13,331 nt of DNA from Theristus sp. LFF4_11 (GCA_030248135.1 JASANC010004168.1:1-13331); one strand, 5' to 3'. Counted from the first letter of the stretch, positions 1 to 8,580 are shown. Numbers and translations are program-made. Notes: generated by a model from the letters alone, not told the origin.

Positions 1-3
1 CGT

Positions 4-39
4 GATGCGCTCTCCGCTCGCTACGCTCGCTCGCGCATC
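4..39. repeat. Small GC-rich inverted repeat in the 3' flank of the malectin gene
   Basis: GATGCGC at 4-10 is the exact reverse complement of GCGCATC at 33-39. The loop between them is built from CGCTCGC and ACGCTCGC units. It lies more than 220 bp downstream of the malectin stop codon. A role in transcript ending is possible but only inferred. The rest of 1-263 is A-rich and shows no gene. No AATAAA or ATTAAA signal is visible on the minus strand there, so the transcript end is not located. Confidence 0.4.
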
Positions 40-263
40 CGCATGATTTCTGAATCTCCAACATTGCGAATGCAGCAAGAAAAACCAACAGAGAGCACAG
101 AATATGATCAAACAAAAAAAAACGATAAAAACAACGGACAAGAGAGAGGAGCACGGGATGATGACCAAAGTTGATTTCTGTGCGATCGAGCAAAATTGGC
201 GCCGGTGTGTCGTGTCTGTGACTGAATTTGCCTAGAAGCAGCGGGATGCGCGTTTGCGGCGTG

Positions 264-1929
264 TCAGAGTTTGCAGAGACAGTAGAGCAGCGGGAAGAAG
301 CACGCGAGCGCGACGAGTATGGGCAGCAGCATCTGACTCTGCTCCATCGACTCGTACGGATCGTCCAGTTTTGGTCCGCTGGCAATCTTCGCCCGGTGTC
401 GCTCGCTGCGTTCGCTGTGTGCCGCGTCGTCGGCGTCCTCGAACGGCTGCTGCTCGGTGTCGCGCTCGTCTGCAGCGGACGCACCACGCGCGGCGTCCCT
501 GGGCGGCGGCAGCACCGGCACGTCATTCAGATCGCCACGCATCACGTACAACGCGTTCACCTTCGGGTTGTCACGGTCGCCCTGCAAACGCGCCATCGCA
601 GCTAATGCGCCGCAGCACAAAACAACCAGCTGCCCGTAAGGCAAACACAACCAACCAGACAACTGCAAACACCGCTTTTTCTCTCTCTAAGTTGTCCAGT
701 TCTGCCCGGCTGATGTTCTGCACAGCAACACTGCGCCATGGCGTTTGCGAATGTACTTTCAACGTACTTTTGCGAACGTGACTTTCAGCTGTCCATTGAA
801 GGGCACCGTTTTGCCAGTCAACCTGAACGTCAGCTGGTTGCCGTGTGTCGTGAATGGCACGTGCTCGTCGTGAGCGACCGCGTGGCCGACTTGTGCAAAA
901 ATGTCAAGGTACGACACAACCGGGTAGTCGTTCACGAGAACGTCAAACACCTGGCAAAAACGTAGATCACACAGCCACGCTCGCATGAAACACGCAAGTC
1001 CTCAAAACATTACTGCAAACAAAACTGATCAATACGACAGCCATTAACATTTTTTTTCAGATTCTGCGACTCAATGCGTGTGCAGACGTAGAAACTAGTT
1101 TCAATCTTCATGCGGCAATTCAAAATCGCCAAGGTGGCTCGCCTCCATTTAGGAGACTTTGCCAATTTTGAGTTCCCGCGTCATGCATGAAACTGTTTAC
1201 CTATCCATGCCCGCATTGAGTCTCGCGACCACAATAAAAGATCATAGCCAAAAAGCGAACACCTTTTGATTGGCACTGGTGAAGTAAACTTCGCTGAATT
1301 TCAGCACGAGCACAAAGTTATCATCGTCCGGTATGTCGAGCTCGTACTGGAGATCGTCGACATGGTATCGTTCAGTCTGATAGAGCACTTGGTCGGCAGG
1401 GTGCACACGGTCAATGACGTAGCGCTTGCCGTGCTCAGACGCGATGCCAAGACGACCCTCAAGAGGATCGCGCATGTACTTGACGCCGTTGATGTCCGTG
1501 TGTGCTGCACCACCTGCAACCAACGACCATTGCTGCCACTGCCTCAGTATCACCGAACAACGCACCTAGTCTTCTCAATCAAGGGGACACCAGTCGCAGA
1601 CTAGCGCTACCAGTTGGACAGTCTTTTTTCTGTCATTCAAATTGTGCGCGATCTTTGCACCTTGTCAATATCCCACTTCAAAGATGTCAATTTCCCAGTT
1701 CAATAAATCATGAAAGTCAATGTCACCAATATAAATTTTGCAACAAACCAGCGTTGATGGCAACAACAATGCGGTCACCAATGAAGTAGTCGTCGTGTTC
1801 ACCCAGATACACTTGTGCTGCCGTGATACACAACATCGAGACCAACACCATTATTACATTGATCAACAGCCACTCCACGCTACCCACCGGACGTGTGAAC
1901 CAGCAACAAAATCGCCGTTGCACGCGCAT
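264..1929 (-). CDS. mlec: Malectin, ER membrane carbohydrate-binding lectin (four exons)
   Basis: Exons read on the minus strand are 1929-1749, 1513-1263, 950-768 and 581-264, giving 933 nt and 310 residues with stop TGA at 266-264. Introns (235, 312 and 186 bp; phases 1, 0, 0) have GT-AG ends. The joins rebuild family motifs: NAG|G, QK|VFDV and FAK|G..DNPK. Residues 1-20 are a basic lead, 21-38 a hydrophobic signal core (start at 1929 chosen for this), about 53-227 the malectin domain with DPLEG, LYQTERY, EVYF, LDIF, GHAVAHDE and DNPKV, about 229-283 a charged linker with acidic clusters, and 288-307 the membrane anchor ending CLCKL. Vertebrate malectin is about 290 residues. Known family role: binding diglucosylated high-mannose N-glycans in the ER and acting with ribophorin I in glycoprotein quality control. 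Four of five described ligand residues are present (Y110, Y137, F138, D209); the fifth is H88. An in-frame upstream ATG at 1992 would bury the signal peptide. Confidence 0.93.
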
Positions 1930-2340
1930 ATTGATTCTTGATTGAATGCAGAAATGCTCTAGTTTCTCTTTCCCATTCCAAAAGTTGGTCAAGCCTAAAA
2001 TCCCCAGATCCCCCTCACAGTTTTAGACCTTCCAGCAGAGGTCGAGACCGAGATCGGGGATGTGGGCGTGTATCATCCCCCAACCAGATGATCGACACCT
2101 TGACCTTCCACCTGGAACCCCCAATTTTGTCAAAAATCTCCCTTTCAAATTCGAGCCTCCCAACCCCCCTTCCTAAATTTCGACTTTTCAGATCCCTCCC
2201 CTTCAATTTCTGTGCTGCATCATTATCAAAACAGCTGTATCTGCACTCTGCAGTTCCGGTGCTCCTGCTCTATATCACAGAAAAGTAAAAAATGCAAAAA
2301 TCAAATTGATCATTTTCACCTTATCAACAGCAGCGAAAGT
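1930..2340 (-). other. 5' flank of the malectin gene, no promoter motif recognised
   Basis: This stretch lies upstream of the malectin start and should hold its promoter and 5' untranslated region. On the coding strand it is purine-rich, with repeated G-runs such as AGGGGGATC and GGAAGGGGGGTTGGGAGG. I see no TATA box near the start and no clear first-exon splice donor. The short open frames here have no recognisable domain. Repeats shared with the rest of the window start only after it. Confidence 0.4.
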
Positions 2341-2850
2341 GCGGGGGGGGGGGGGGGGGGGGTCCACCCCACCCCCTCTCAGCCGAAAATCCTGCCCGTG
2401 CACGGGCAGATACCCGTGTACCCCCCTCCCCCCCTTTACCTCGACACGGGTACTAGACTCCCACTCCCCCCACCCCCGTCCGCGAGAAAACACGGGATCG
2501 CCGCACCCCCCCCCCTCACGGTGGTCAATCTCATCTCAATTTTTTCCAAAAATACCTAATTTTTGCATTTTTCTTGACGTTTGCGTCTGTCCCTGCATAG
2601 ATTTTGTTGTTTCTGACCAAACAAGCAGCTTGTTTGCACAAAATATTCTGTATTTTACAAGAATTTTTGTGTTTTTCTGAGGCAAAAATTTGGTATTACC
2701 CGTGCGATCCCGTGCACCCCCCTCACGAAATTTTTCTGCCAGTGCACCCCCCGCAGGAAAATTTGCTGCCCGTGCACCCCCCCTCACCGAGAAGGCACCT
2801 GACCCCCCCCTCTAAAATTAGGCAAACACCCCCCCCTCACCCGAGGTCCC
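2341..2850. repeat. G/C-homopolymer-rich low-complexity region
   Basis: It opens with 20 consecutive G at 2343-2362, followed by many C-runs of five to nine. The phrase CCGTGCACCCCC recurs around 2711 and 2771, with a CAGTGCACCCCC variant near 2740. An 18-bp perfect palindrome sits at 2392-2409. The middle (about 2525-2695) is AT-rich and unique in the window. Proline- and glycine-rich open frames here are products of the homopolymers and are not genes. Confidence 0.6.
2392..2409. repeat. 18-bp perfect palindrome
   Basis: CTGCCCGTG is followed immediately by its reverse complement CACGGGCAG. The half-site CCGTGCAC also recurs beside C-runs further right, so the palindrome may be two head-to-head copies of that small repeat. 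No function can be assigned. Confidence 0.6.
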
Positions 2851-2900
2851 GCTTTCGCTACTGCTTATCAAAAAGGCTTGGCTTAGGATTAGTTTTTTGG

Positions 2901-3147
2901 TCAGCTATTATCTATCTAAAAAAATTCTCAGCCAGCAATCTATCTGAAAAATTTTGTCTTCGAAGACATAAAATGAGTCAATTTTTGATCAAAATTGACC
3001 GTTTTTGCTTGTAATTCTTAAAAATTTTGTTAATTTTAGGTAAAATACGCGTTTATACTTGATTTTTAGAGTATTTTTAGCATTATTTTGCTGTTTTTAT
3101 AGCTTTTTAGCGTTTTAGCTATCTATCAAAGTTCAAAATTTTGACTG
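2901..3147 (+). repeat. Repeat H, copy 1 (uninterrupted by family C)
   Basis: This AT-rich segment matches the reverse complement of 10983-11224 over almost its whole length. Shared blocks include the 12-bp palindrome GTCTTCGAAGAC (2956-2967 here, 11163-11174 there), the ATGAGTCAATTTTTGA block after it, and the run of TATAGCTTTTTAGCGTTTTA near 3097. It ends with CAAAATTTTGAC at the G-run before element A. Copy 1 carries one ATTATCTA at 2907-2914 where copy 2 is interrupted by C4. No open frame or terminal repeat is evident, so its class is unknown. Confidence 0.8.
2907..2914. other. Paralogous empty target site for transposon C4
   Basis: ATTATCTA is present once here within repeat H. In the inverted copy the same position holds C4, flanked on that strand by ATTATCTA and ATTTACTA. 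The flanks TCAGCT on one side and CAGCCAGC or CGCCAGC on the other agree between copies. This supports an 8-bp duplication made when C4 inserted. Confidence 0.7.
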
Positions 3148-3166
3148 CCGGGGGGTGGGGTGGGGG

Positions 3167-3902
3167 TAGGGTTGTTAAACAAAAATGAAAATTTTTTTTT
3201 AAAAAAAAAGTGATTAAAAAAAAAACAAAAATGCCGATTTTTTTTTTTTTTTTTTAAAATTCGAAAAATTTTCCTCTAATATGCTCTGAAAACCTCAATT
3301 TTGGCACAATTTTTCGAAAGTTCAACAAAAATTTTCTTTGATTATACCTCGTAAAACCTTTAGCAGTCGATTTTGGGCCGTTTTACCGACTGATTTTAGG
3401 CTTCGACAACATCTGCGATGAAGTTTTTGAGCGTCCCAAAGCTTAGCCTACCATTTCCGATGCAGATAAGGTGACGATTAGCCTCGCAGAGCGTCCGATT
3501 GTGCTCGCTGCACCGTTTGCAAGCGCTACGTTGTCTGGTTGCTGCTTCGTGTCGTGTCGTCGCGACACCATCAGAAGAATTGATCGAATTTCAAGGCGGT
3601 ATGTTTGTCTTCACTTTAGCATTAGCTTAGCTGGGGACAATTAGTGACGTTTTGGAGGTCAAAACACAAGAAGAGGCATGGTGACGGTTTGGAAAAGGGG
3701 TAATTGAGGTCACCAAAACAAAATCTGCAAAGTTCCGCCATACGGGTGTCATTCGGGAGGCGCTTGCATATCATATGTGGTTCTTCGGACTGCCTGATTG
3801 ATTTAGCACAACTTTGATTTTTGAAAGTTTTTTTTTAAAAAAAAAAAATTTTTTTTAAAAAAAAAACAAAAATGACGATTTTTGTTTTTTTTAACAACCC
3901 TA
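3167..3902 (+). mobile_element. Element A: non-autonomous hAT-like transposon (736 bp)
   Basis: The left end TAGGGTTGTTAAA is matched by the same sequence read inward from the right end, which finishes TTTAACAACCCTA with A/T length differences. The element is flanked by identical 8-bp direct repeats GGTGGGGG at 3159-3166 and 3903-3910. Both features fit the hAT superfamily, whose ends follow YARNG and whose target duplication is 8 bp. Long A- and T-tracts lie just inside both ends. The interior (about 3360-3790) matches element E closely and D1 more distantly. No transposase frame is intact, so movement would need a helper elsewhere. Confidence 0.88.
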
Positions 3903-3910
3903 GGTGGGGG

Positions 3911-4934
3911 TAGGGTTAGGGTTAGGGGGAAAAAAATCCGGATTTTTTTTTTAAATTAAAAATTTTTTTTTTAATTTTTTTACAAGTTAGGTTTGTTCGA
4001 AGCGTCTCGTCGAGCTGAGTTCATCTAGACTATTTTCAGAACGATCCGGAAAACTATAAGAGCGAAAATCGTGTTTTATTGAAATTATGTCTATTTCATA
4101 GAGGGAAAGTTGCATTTTCAACAGTAAAACAGGACAATTTTCGACGTGTACTTGAATATTGAACCGTTCTTAGTTGTTCCTCTTTAGAAAATTACCAAAA
4201 TTTGACTGTGTTCAAAAATTCCTGTTTGCTGTAGCTAAGTCGGCAACCCCTGTCGACCCGGTCGCCCCCCCCCAAGACACTTACTTTCAGGTTCAACCAG
4301 CTATGCTATCTGCCACATGGCGAGAGCCCACTCTTCAAATCATCGTATCGAAAACACGTACCATGATTTCGCGATCACGTTGCGGGCAACTGACAGACGC
4401 AAGTTTAACACGTTAGTTTAGCTCAGCACGCAAGTTTTAACATGTGGCCATGTTATCGGGTATCTGAAAAACGGTCGTGTGATGTGGTATTAACCAACAT
4501 CTCCGCTCCAATTGTTTAACAATATATCGCACAACTCCATTGTAGACCTATAACATACGCCAATCAACAAAATATCATGTTCATCTCATGGCCTACCACC
4601 GACTGAAAAAAACATGTTCTAAGTTGCAAGAAAACGATTTCTGAAACGATATTTCAATTCAGTTAAGTCATTTCAACGCTAAAAATTGACTCTAGAAGTC
4701 ATCCAAATCGAAAAACATGGAGTACGTCGGTCAAAATGACCAAATAATGACATGTACCTAAGCACACAAAGAAGTTGGGAAGAAAATTTGGTTTGAACTT
4801 TCAAAAAATTATGCCATAAATCGAATTTTCAGAGCAAAGTAGCAGAAAAATTTTTCAATTTTTTTTAAGTTTGAAAAAAAAAATCCAAATTTAAAAAAAA
4901 ACAAAAATTTTTTTTTTCAAAGCCTCTAACCCTA
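3911..4934 (+). mobile_element. Element B1: non-autonomous hAT-like transposon (1024 bp)
   Basis: Its ends are TAGGGTTA and TAACCCTA with A/T tracts inside. It is nearly identical to B2 and, inverted, to B3 at 8993-10034. B1 shares several variants with B3 against B2, for example TCTCCGCTCC near 4500 and ACATGTACCTAAGCAC near 4749. It begins directly after the right target duplication of element A. The 8 bp on its left are GGTGGGGG; on its right it runs through GG into B2. A short frame starting at 4174 is broken differently in each copy by a C-run and is not considered coding. Confidence 0.85.
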
Positions 4935-4936
4935 GG

Positions 4937-5954
4937 TAGGGTTAGATGAAAAAAAAATCCGATTTTTTTTAATTAAAAAAAATTAAAAAAAATTTTTTTT
5001 TACAAGTTAGGTTCGTTCGAAGAGTCTCGTCGAGCTGAGTTCATCTAGACTATTTTCAGAACGATCCGAAAAACTATAAGAGCGAAAATCGTGTTTTATT
5101 GAAATTATGTCCATTTCATAGAGGGAAAGTTGCATTTTCAACAGTAAAACAGGACAATTTTTGACGTGTACTTGAATATTGAACCGTTCTTAGTTGTTCC
5201 TCTTTAGAAAATTACCAAAATTTGACTGTGTTCAAAAATTCCTGTTTGCTGTAGCTAAGTCGGCAACCCCTGTCGACCCGGTCGCCCCCCCCCCAAGACA
5301 CTTACTTTCAGGTTCAACCAGCTATGCTATCTGCCACATGGCGAGAGCCCACTCTTCAAATCATCGTATCGAAAACACGTACCATGATTTCGCGATCACG
5401 TTGCGAGCAACTGACAGACGCAAGTTTAACACGTTAGTTTAGCTCAGCACGCAAGTTTTAACATGTGGCCATGTTATCGGGTATCTGAAAAACGGTCGTG
5501 TGATGTGGTATTAACCAACACCTCCGCTCCAATTGTTTAACAATATATCGCACAACTCCATTGTAGACCTATAACATACGCCAATCAACAAGATATCATG
5601 TTCATCTCATGGCCTACCGACTGAAAAACATGTTCTAAGTTGCAAGAAAACGATTTCTGAAACGATATTTCAATTCAGTTAAGTCATTTCAACGCTAAAA
5701 ATTGACTCTAGAAGTCATCCAAATCAAAAAACATGGAGTACGTCGGTCAAAATGACCAAATAATGACATTTACTTAAGCACACAAAAAAGTTGGGAAGAA
5801 AATTTGGTTTCAACTTTCAAAAAATTATGCCATAAATCGAATTTTCAGAGCAAAGTAGAAGAAAAATTTTTCAATTTTTTTAAGTTTGAAGAAAATTCAA
5901 ATTAAAAAAAACCAAAAAAAGTAAAAAAAAATTTTTTCAAAGCCCCTAACCCTA
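4937..5954 (+). mobile_element. Element B2: second, directly tandem copy (1018 bp)
   Basis: Same orientation as B1 and almost identical along its length, with ends TAGGGTTA and TAACCCTA. Only two bases, GG, separate it from B1, which makes the junction CTAACCCTA-GG-TAGGGTTAG palindromic. The 8 bp to its right are GGGGGGGG, one base different from the GGTGGGGG left of B1, so the pair may share a single pair of flanking duplications. The right side abuts a truncated copy of family C. Confidence 0.85.
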
Positions 5955-6450
5955 GGGGGGGGGGGGTGCCGCCCAAAAAGTGAGGGGGGGTCCAACCTAT
6001 GGGAACGTGGGACCCCCCATGGGGGTCCCATGGGGGTGCATTTTTTCAAAATTTTCTGTGGGGGGGTCCACCCACCCCCCACCCCCCATGATAATTTTTC
6101 GCTTAAATTTTGAAGGAAAAACGCTAAATTTTGCTGCAAAATCGTTGAAATTACAATGAAGATGGTCAAGTTATCATATATTCAGCTTATATTATGGACT
6201 TTATAGACAAAAAATCATGATTTTCGAAAAAAATTTTAGGGTGTACGGAAAATTTTGGGGGGGTCTCCGCCAGACAAAATTTCATGGGGGGTGTGGGGGG
6301 GTGTCGGCCAAAATTTCGAGCGGGGGTGCGAGGGGGGGGGGTGCCGGGTTTTAGGGGGGGTGGCACGGTGCCCCCCACCCCCCCCCACCCGACGGTCTCT
6401 GGTGCTCTGGGGGGGGGTACCCTCCCCACCCCCCCTCGCCCACGGTACTG
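5955..6450 (+). mobile_element. Family C, copy C1 (left end lost)
   Basis: Repeat family C has poly-G/C outer arms around an AT-rich core of about 150 bp (here 6088-6240). The core carries a TGAAGATGGTCAAGTTATCA block and ATCATGATTTTCGAAAA. The right terminus GCCCACGGTACTG at 6438-6450 is the inverse of the left terminus seen at 11225 and 12771. The left terminus is missing; sequence starts abruptly at the B2 boundary. The core agrees closely with those at 10530, 12224 and 12973. Pro/Gly-rich frames over it are not genes. Confidence 0.75.
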
Positions 6451-6712
6451 CCTCCGGTCCCCCAAAATTTTCTGCACACCCTAAATTTTTTTTTCGAAAA
6501 TCATGTTTTTTTGTCTATAAAGTCTATAATATTATAAGCTGAATATATGATAACTTGACCATCTTCATTGTAATTTCAAAGATTTTGCAGCAAAATTTAG
6601 CGTTTTTTCTTCAAAATTTAAGCGAAAAAAAATGGGGGGGTGGGGGTGGACCGGGGACCCCCCCCACAGAAAATTTTGAAAAAATGCACCCCCCCATGGG
6701 GGACCACCGAAG
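6451..6712 (-). mobile_element. Family C, copy C2 (inverted, truncated)
   Basis: The AT core is present on the opposite strand (about 6475-6632), so C1 and C2 form an inverted repeat with cores about 235 bp apart. It begins without a CAGTACC terminus. On the right, after the conserved CATGGGGG stretch, it departs from the family near 6704 and passes into another G-rich repeat. Confidence 0.7.
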
Positions 6713-6835
6713 TCGAGGGGGGGTGGGGGGGGTACACCCTTCCCCCCACCCAGAGCACCCGAGACCTCCGCGTGGGGGGGTGGGGGTCACGCGACACCCA
6801 CCCCCCAAAACCTGATACTGGACCATCCACACCCC
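6713..6835. repeat. G-rich repeat I, copy 1
   Basis: This matches 7256-7365: CGAGGGGGGG, then GGGGTACACC, CAGAGCACCCGAGACCTCCG, GGTCACGCGACACCCACC and CCCCCCAAAACC in the same order. Part of it resembles the outer arm of family C (CAGAGCACCCGAGACC), so it may derive from a C relative. The tail ACTGGACCATCCACACCCC recurs near 10257. Confidence 0.6.
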
Positions 6836-7043
6836 CCCTCACTGCTCATGGGCTGCCCTTCTTTTCTAAAATCCGCTTCAGGTAAAACACGCGCGTTGTC
6901 GGACATTGCTAAAACGGACTTGATTCAAATCTTAATCCTAAAGCCTAATCCTAAACCAAATCTATTCCTAACCTAATCCTAACCTAAGCCAAGCCTTTAA
7001 AACTGGTAAAAAAACTGGAGCGTAATATCATAAAACGTGCCAA
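6836..7043. repeat. Unassigned segment with a degenerate CCTAA array
   Basis: Between about 6930 and 6990 the motif CCTAA or a close variant repeats irregularly (AATCCTAAAGCCTAATCCTA, then CCTAACCTAATCCTAACC). It ends AAGCCAAGCC, whose inverse opens the segment near 2873 (GGCTTGGCTTAGG). The unit is not a clean TTAGGG array. No gene is seen in the rest of the segment. Confidence 0.5.
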
Positions 7044-7113
7044 CCAAAAATCATGATTTTCGAAAAAAATTTGAGGTTGTGCAGAAAATTTTGAGAAGGG
7101 GGGGGGGTGTCCG
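7044..7113 (+). mobile_element. Fragment of family C interrupted by D2
   Basis: The start matches the right part of the C core (AATCATGATTTTCGAAAAAA) and continues through GTGCAGAAAATTTTG to a G-run and GGTGTCCG. At that point the D2 terminus TAGAGATGTC begins. In intact C copies the sequence continues into GCC.GACAAA, so D2 appears to have inserted here. Confidence 0.65.
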
Positions 7114-7248
7114 TAGAGATGTCAAGAAAAAAAAAATTTCTATTTTTTTTCTTTAAAAAAAAATTTTAAATTTTTTTTAATGAAAGTTGTTCAGAATTTT
7201 TTAGGGAGTCCGAATATCACCAATCACCATCTGAGGAGCCACCGACTT
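7114..7248 (-). mobile_element. Element D2: truncated copy of the D transposon
   Basis: Starts with the D terminus TAGAGATGTCAAG and matches the reverse complement of the right end of D1 (about 11900-12036). This includes the shared block from GAGTCCGAATATCACC to GGAGCCACCGACTT. It then stops and CAGTACCG, the terminus of family C, follows directly at 7249. Only about 135 of some 770 bp remain. The left flank GGTGTCCG would be its target copy, but no right copy survives. Confidence 0.75.
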
Positions 7249-7372
7249 CAGTACCGAAGACGAGGGGGGGTGGGGGGGGGTACACCTCCCCCAGAGCACC
7301 CGAGACCTCCGCGTGGGGGGGGGGTGGGTGGGGGGGTCACGCGACACCCACCCCCCAAAACCGGCAAATGTA
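7249..7372. repeat. G-rich repeat I, copy 2, beginning with a C-like terminus
   Basis: Begins CAGTACCGAAGACGAGG, a variant of the family C end CAGTACCGTGGGCGAGG, and then follows repeat I as at 6713-6835. Copy 1 looks like this sequence with a short deletion between two ACCGA words. It ends CCCCCCAAAACCGG, just before the F1 minisatellite. Confidence 0.6.
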
Positions 7373-7377
7373 CTTTT

Positions 7378-7599
7378 GCGGCCCAAGAGATTGCGGCCTG
7401 GACGATTGCGGCCGAAGCGTAGCGGCCTGAAGGATTGCGGCCTGGACGATTGCGGCCGAAGCATAGCGGCCTGGACGATAGCGGCCTGGACGATAGCGGC
7501 CTGGGACGATTGCGGCCTGGGACGATTGCGGCCTGGGACGATTGCGGCCTGGGACGATTGCGGCCCGGGACGATTGCGGCCTGGGACGATTGCGGCCCA
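7378..7599 (+). repeat. Minisatellite F1, GCGGCC-based, 14 units of 14-16 bp
   Basis: There are 15 GCGGCC starts at 14-16 bp spacing. The left half mixes 14- and 15-bp variants (GCGGCCGAAGCGTA, GCGGCCTGAAGGATT, GCGGCCTGGACGATT). The right half is nearly uniform GCGGCCTGGGACGATT (16 bp), six units in a row. Uniform units at one side suggest recent expansion there. Open frames of Arg-Pro or Asp-Cys-Gly repeats across it arise from the tandem array and not from a gene. An inverted sister array lies at 8941-10230. Confidence 0.9.
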
Positions 7600-7928
7600 C
7601 GAAGTTTTCATGCTTTGTCACCTTTCCAGGTCAATTTCGTTCTATCTAGAATATTTGCTCCAGCCATCTATATCGCCCCCCAACACCCCTGCTCTGGAAC
7701 AGCAACAGCCATCGTCGTCGTCGTGTCTGCTCCGTTTGCGTCGAATCGATCGTTGATATTTGCGCCAATATTTGCGCCGCTGTTAGCAATAAAATAAATT
7801 GAATTGAATGGAAATTAAATTGAAATTGAATTGAATTGAAATGAACTGTTGTTGTTTGTTGTCCGAATCCCTATGTTTGAAAATCCAATATTTTGGAGGT
7901 TTGATTTGAAACAAATGCTGGGGGGGGT
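7600..7928. repeat. Repeat remnant with a TTGAA microsatellite
   Basis: About 7640-7706 is the reverse complement of 10850-10922: both have the phrase from TCTGGAAC through CAACACCCC to the GCGATATAGAT block. At 7797-7846 an imperfect (ATTGA)n tract follows AATAAAATAAATTG. The remainder has no recognisable gene. The G-run at 7919-7927 is the target of element E. Confidence 0.55.
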
Positions 7929-8580
7929 TAGGGTTGTTTAACCAAAATCGAAATTTATGTGATTAAAAAATGCCGATTTAAAAAATGCGAAAATTTTTCC
8001 TCTAATATGCTCTGAAAACCTTAATTTTGGTACAATTTTTCGAAAGTTCAACAATTTTTTAACTCGTAAAACCGTCAGTAGTCGATTTTGGACCGTTTTA
8101 CCGACTGATTTTAGGTTTCGACAACTTCGGCAATGAAGTTTTCAAGCTTTCCACAGCTTGGCTTACCATTTCCGATGCAGATAAGGTGACAATTCGCCTC
8201 GCAATCTGATTTCTGAGTGTCCGAGCTGCTCCGTTTGCAAGCGCCACGTGGTCTGGTTGCTGTTTCGTGTCCTGCCTGTCGTCGCGACATCATTAGAACT
8301 GATCGAATTTCAACCCGGTATGTGTGTTTTCATTTGAGCTGGGGACAATTAGTGACGTTTTGTGAGTCAAAACACAAGAAGAGGCATGGTAACGGGTTGG
8401 AAAAGGGGTAAATGAGGTCACCCAAACAAAATCTGGAAAGTTTTCGGGAGTCATTCGGGAGGCGCTTGCACATCAAATGTGGTTCTTCGAACTCCCTGGT
8501 TGATTTAGCACAATTTTAATTTCTGATTTTTTTCAATTAAAAATGAAGATTTAGGTTTTTTTCAACAACAAGAGACTCTA
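7929..8580 (+). mobile_element. Element E: diverged copy of element A (652 bp)
   Basis: Left end TAGGGTTGTTTAAC matches A. The right end reads TTTCAACAAC and then AAGAGACTCTA instead of CCTA, so the outermost bases still allow TAGxG ends. Flanking 8-mers are GGGGGGGT (7921-7928) and GGTGGGGT (8581-8588), one mismatch, as expected for an older insertion into a G-run. The interior follows A closely (TTTTACCGACTGATTTTAGG, GATGCAGATAAGGTGAC, GAGGCATGG), with shorter A/T tracts. Short cysteine-rich frames on both strands are not conserved in frame with A. Confidence 0.82.

Noticed and set aside
228..781. Plus-strand open frames of 125 and 175 codons across the first 800 bases
   Set aside because: They are antisense shadows of malectin exon 4 and its intron; the minus strand has family motifs and correct splice sites.
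1930..1992. Malectin start at the upstream ATG (1992)
   Set aside because: It would add 21 polar residues before the basic lead and hydrophobic core, which would spoil the signal peptide. The ATG at 1929 gives a normal one.
3901..3930. Telomere or subtelomere: TAGGGTTAGGGTTAGGG resembling animal telomeric DNA
   Set aside because: Only two to three units occur, always at the outer ends of elements next to 8-bp duplications, with the inverse at the other end. It is better explained as a transposon terminus.
4174..4416. Open frame repeated in B1 (4174-4416), B2 (5194-5442) and B3 (9578-9772)
   Set aside because: A C-run of different length in each copy puts the downstream part in different frames. 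Conservation follows the DNA copy, and no domain is recognisable.
6187..6885. Glycine/proline-rich open frames over family C and repeat I
   Set aside because: They arise from G- and C-runs read in any frame, and frames change wherever run lengths differ between copies.
7378..7599. CRISPR-like array
   Set aside because: Units are 14-16 bp tandem repeats with no unique spacers, in a eukaryotic genome.
7313..7797. Long repetitive open frames (Arg-Pro or Asp-Cys-Gly repeats) on both strands
   Set aside because: They are translations of the 14-16 bp minisatellite in several frames, without a plausible start context or domain.
8111..8411. Cysteine-rich short frames in element E on both strands (CPACRRD on plus, GACKR and CEAN on minus), suggesting a zinc-finger remnant of a transposase
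   Set aside because: The plus-strand frame is shifted relative to element A by a 4-base difference and the D1 counterpart is broken. Without a codon-based test the similarity to a zinc finger is not supportable.
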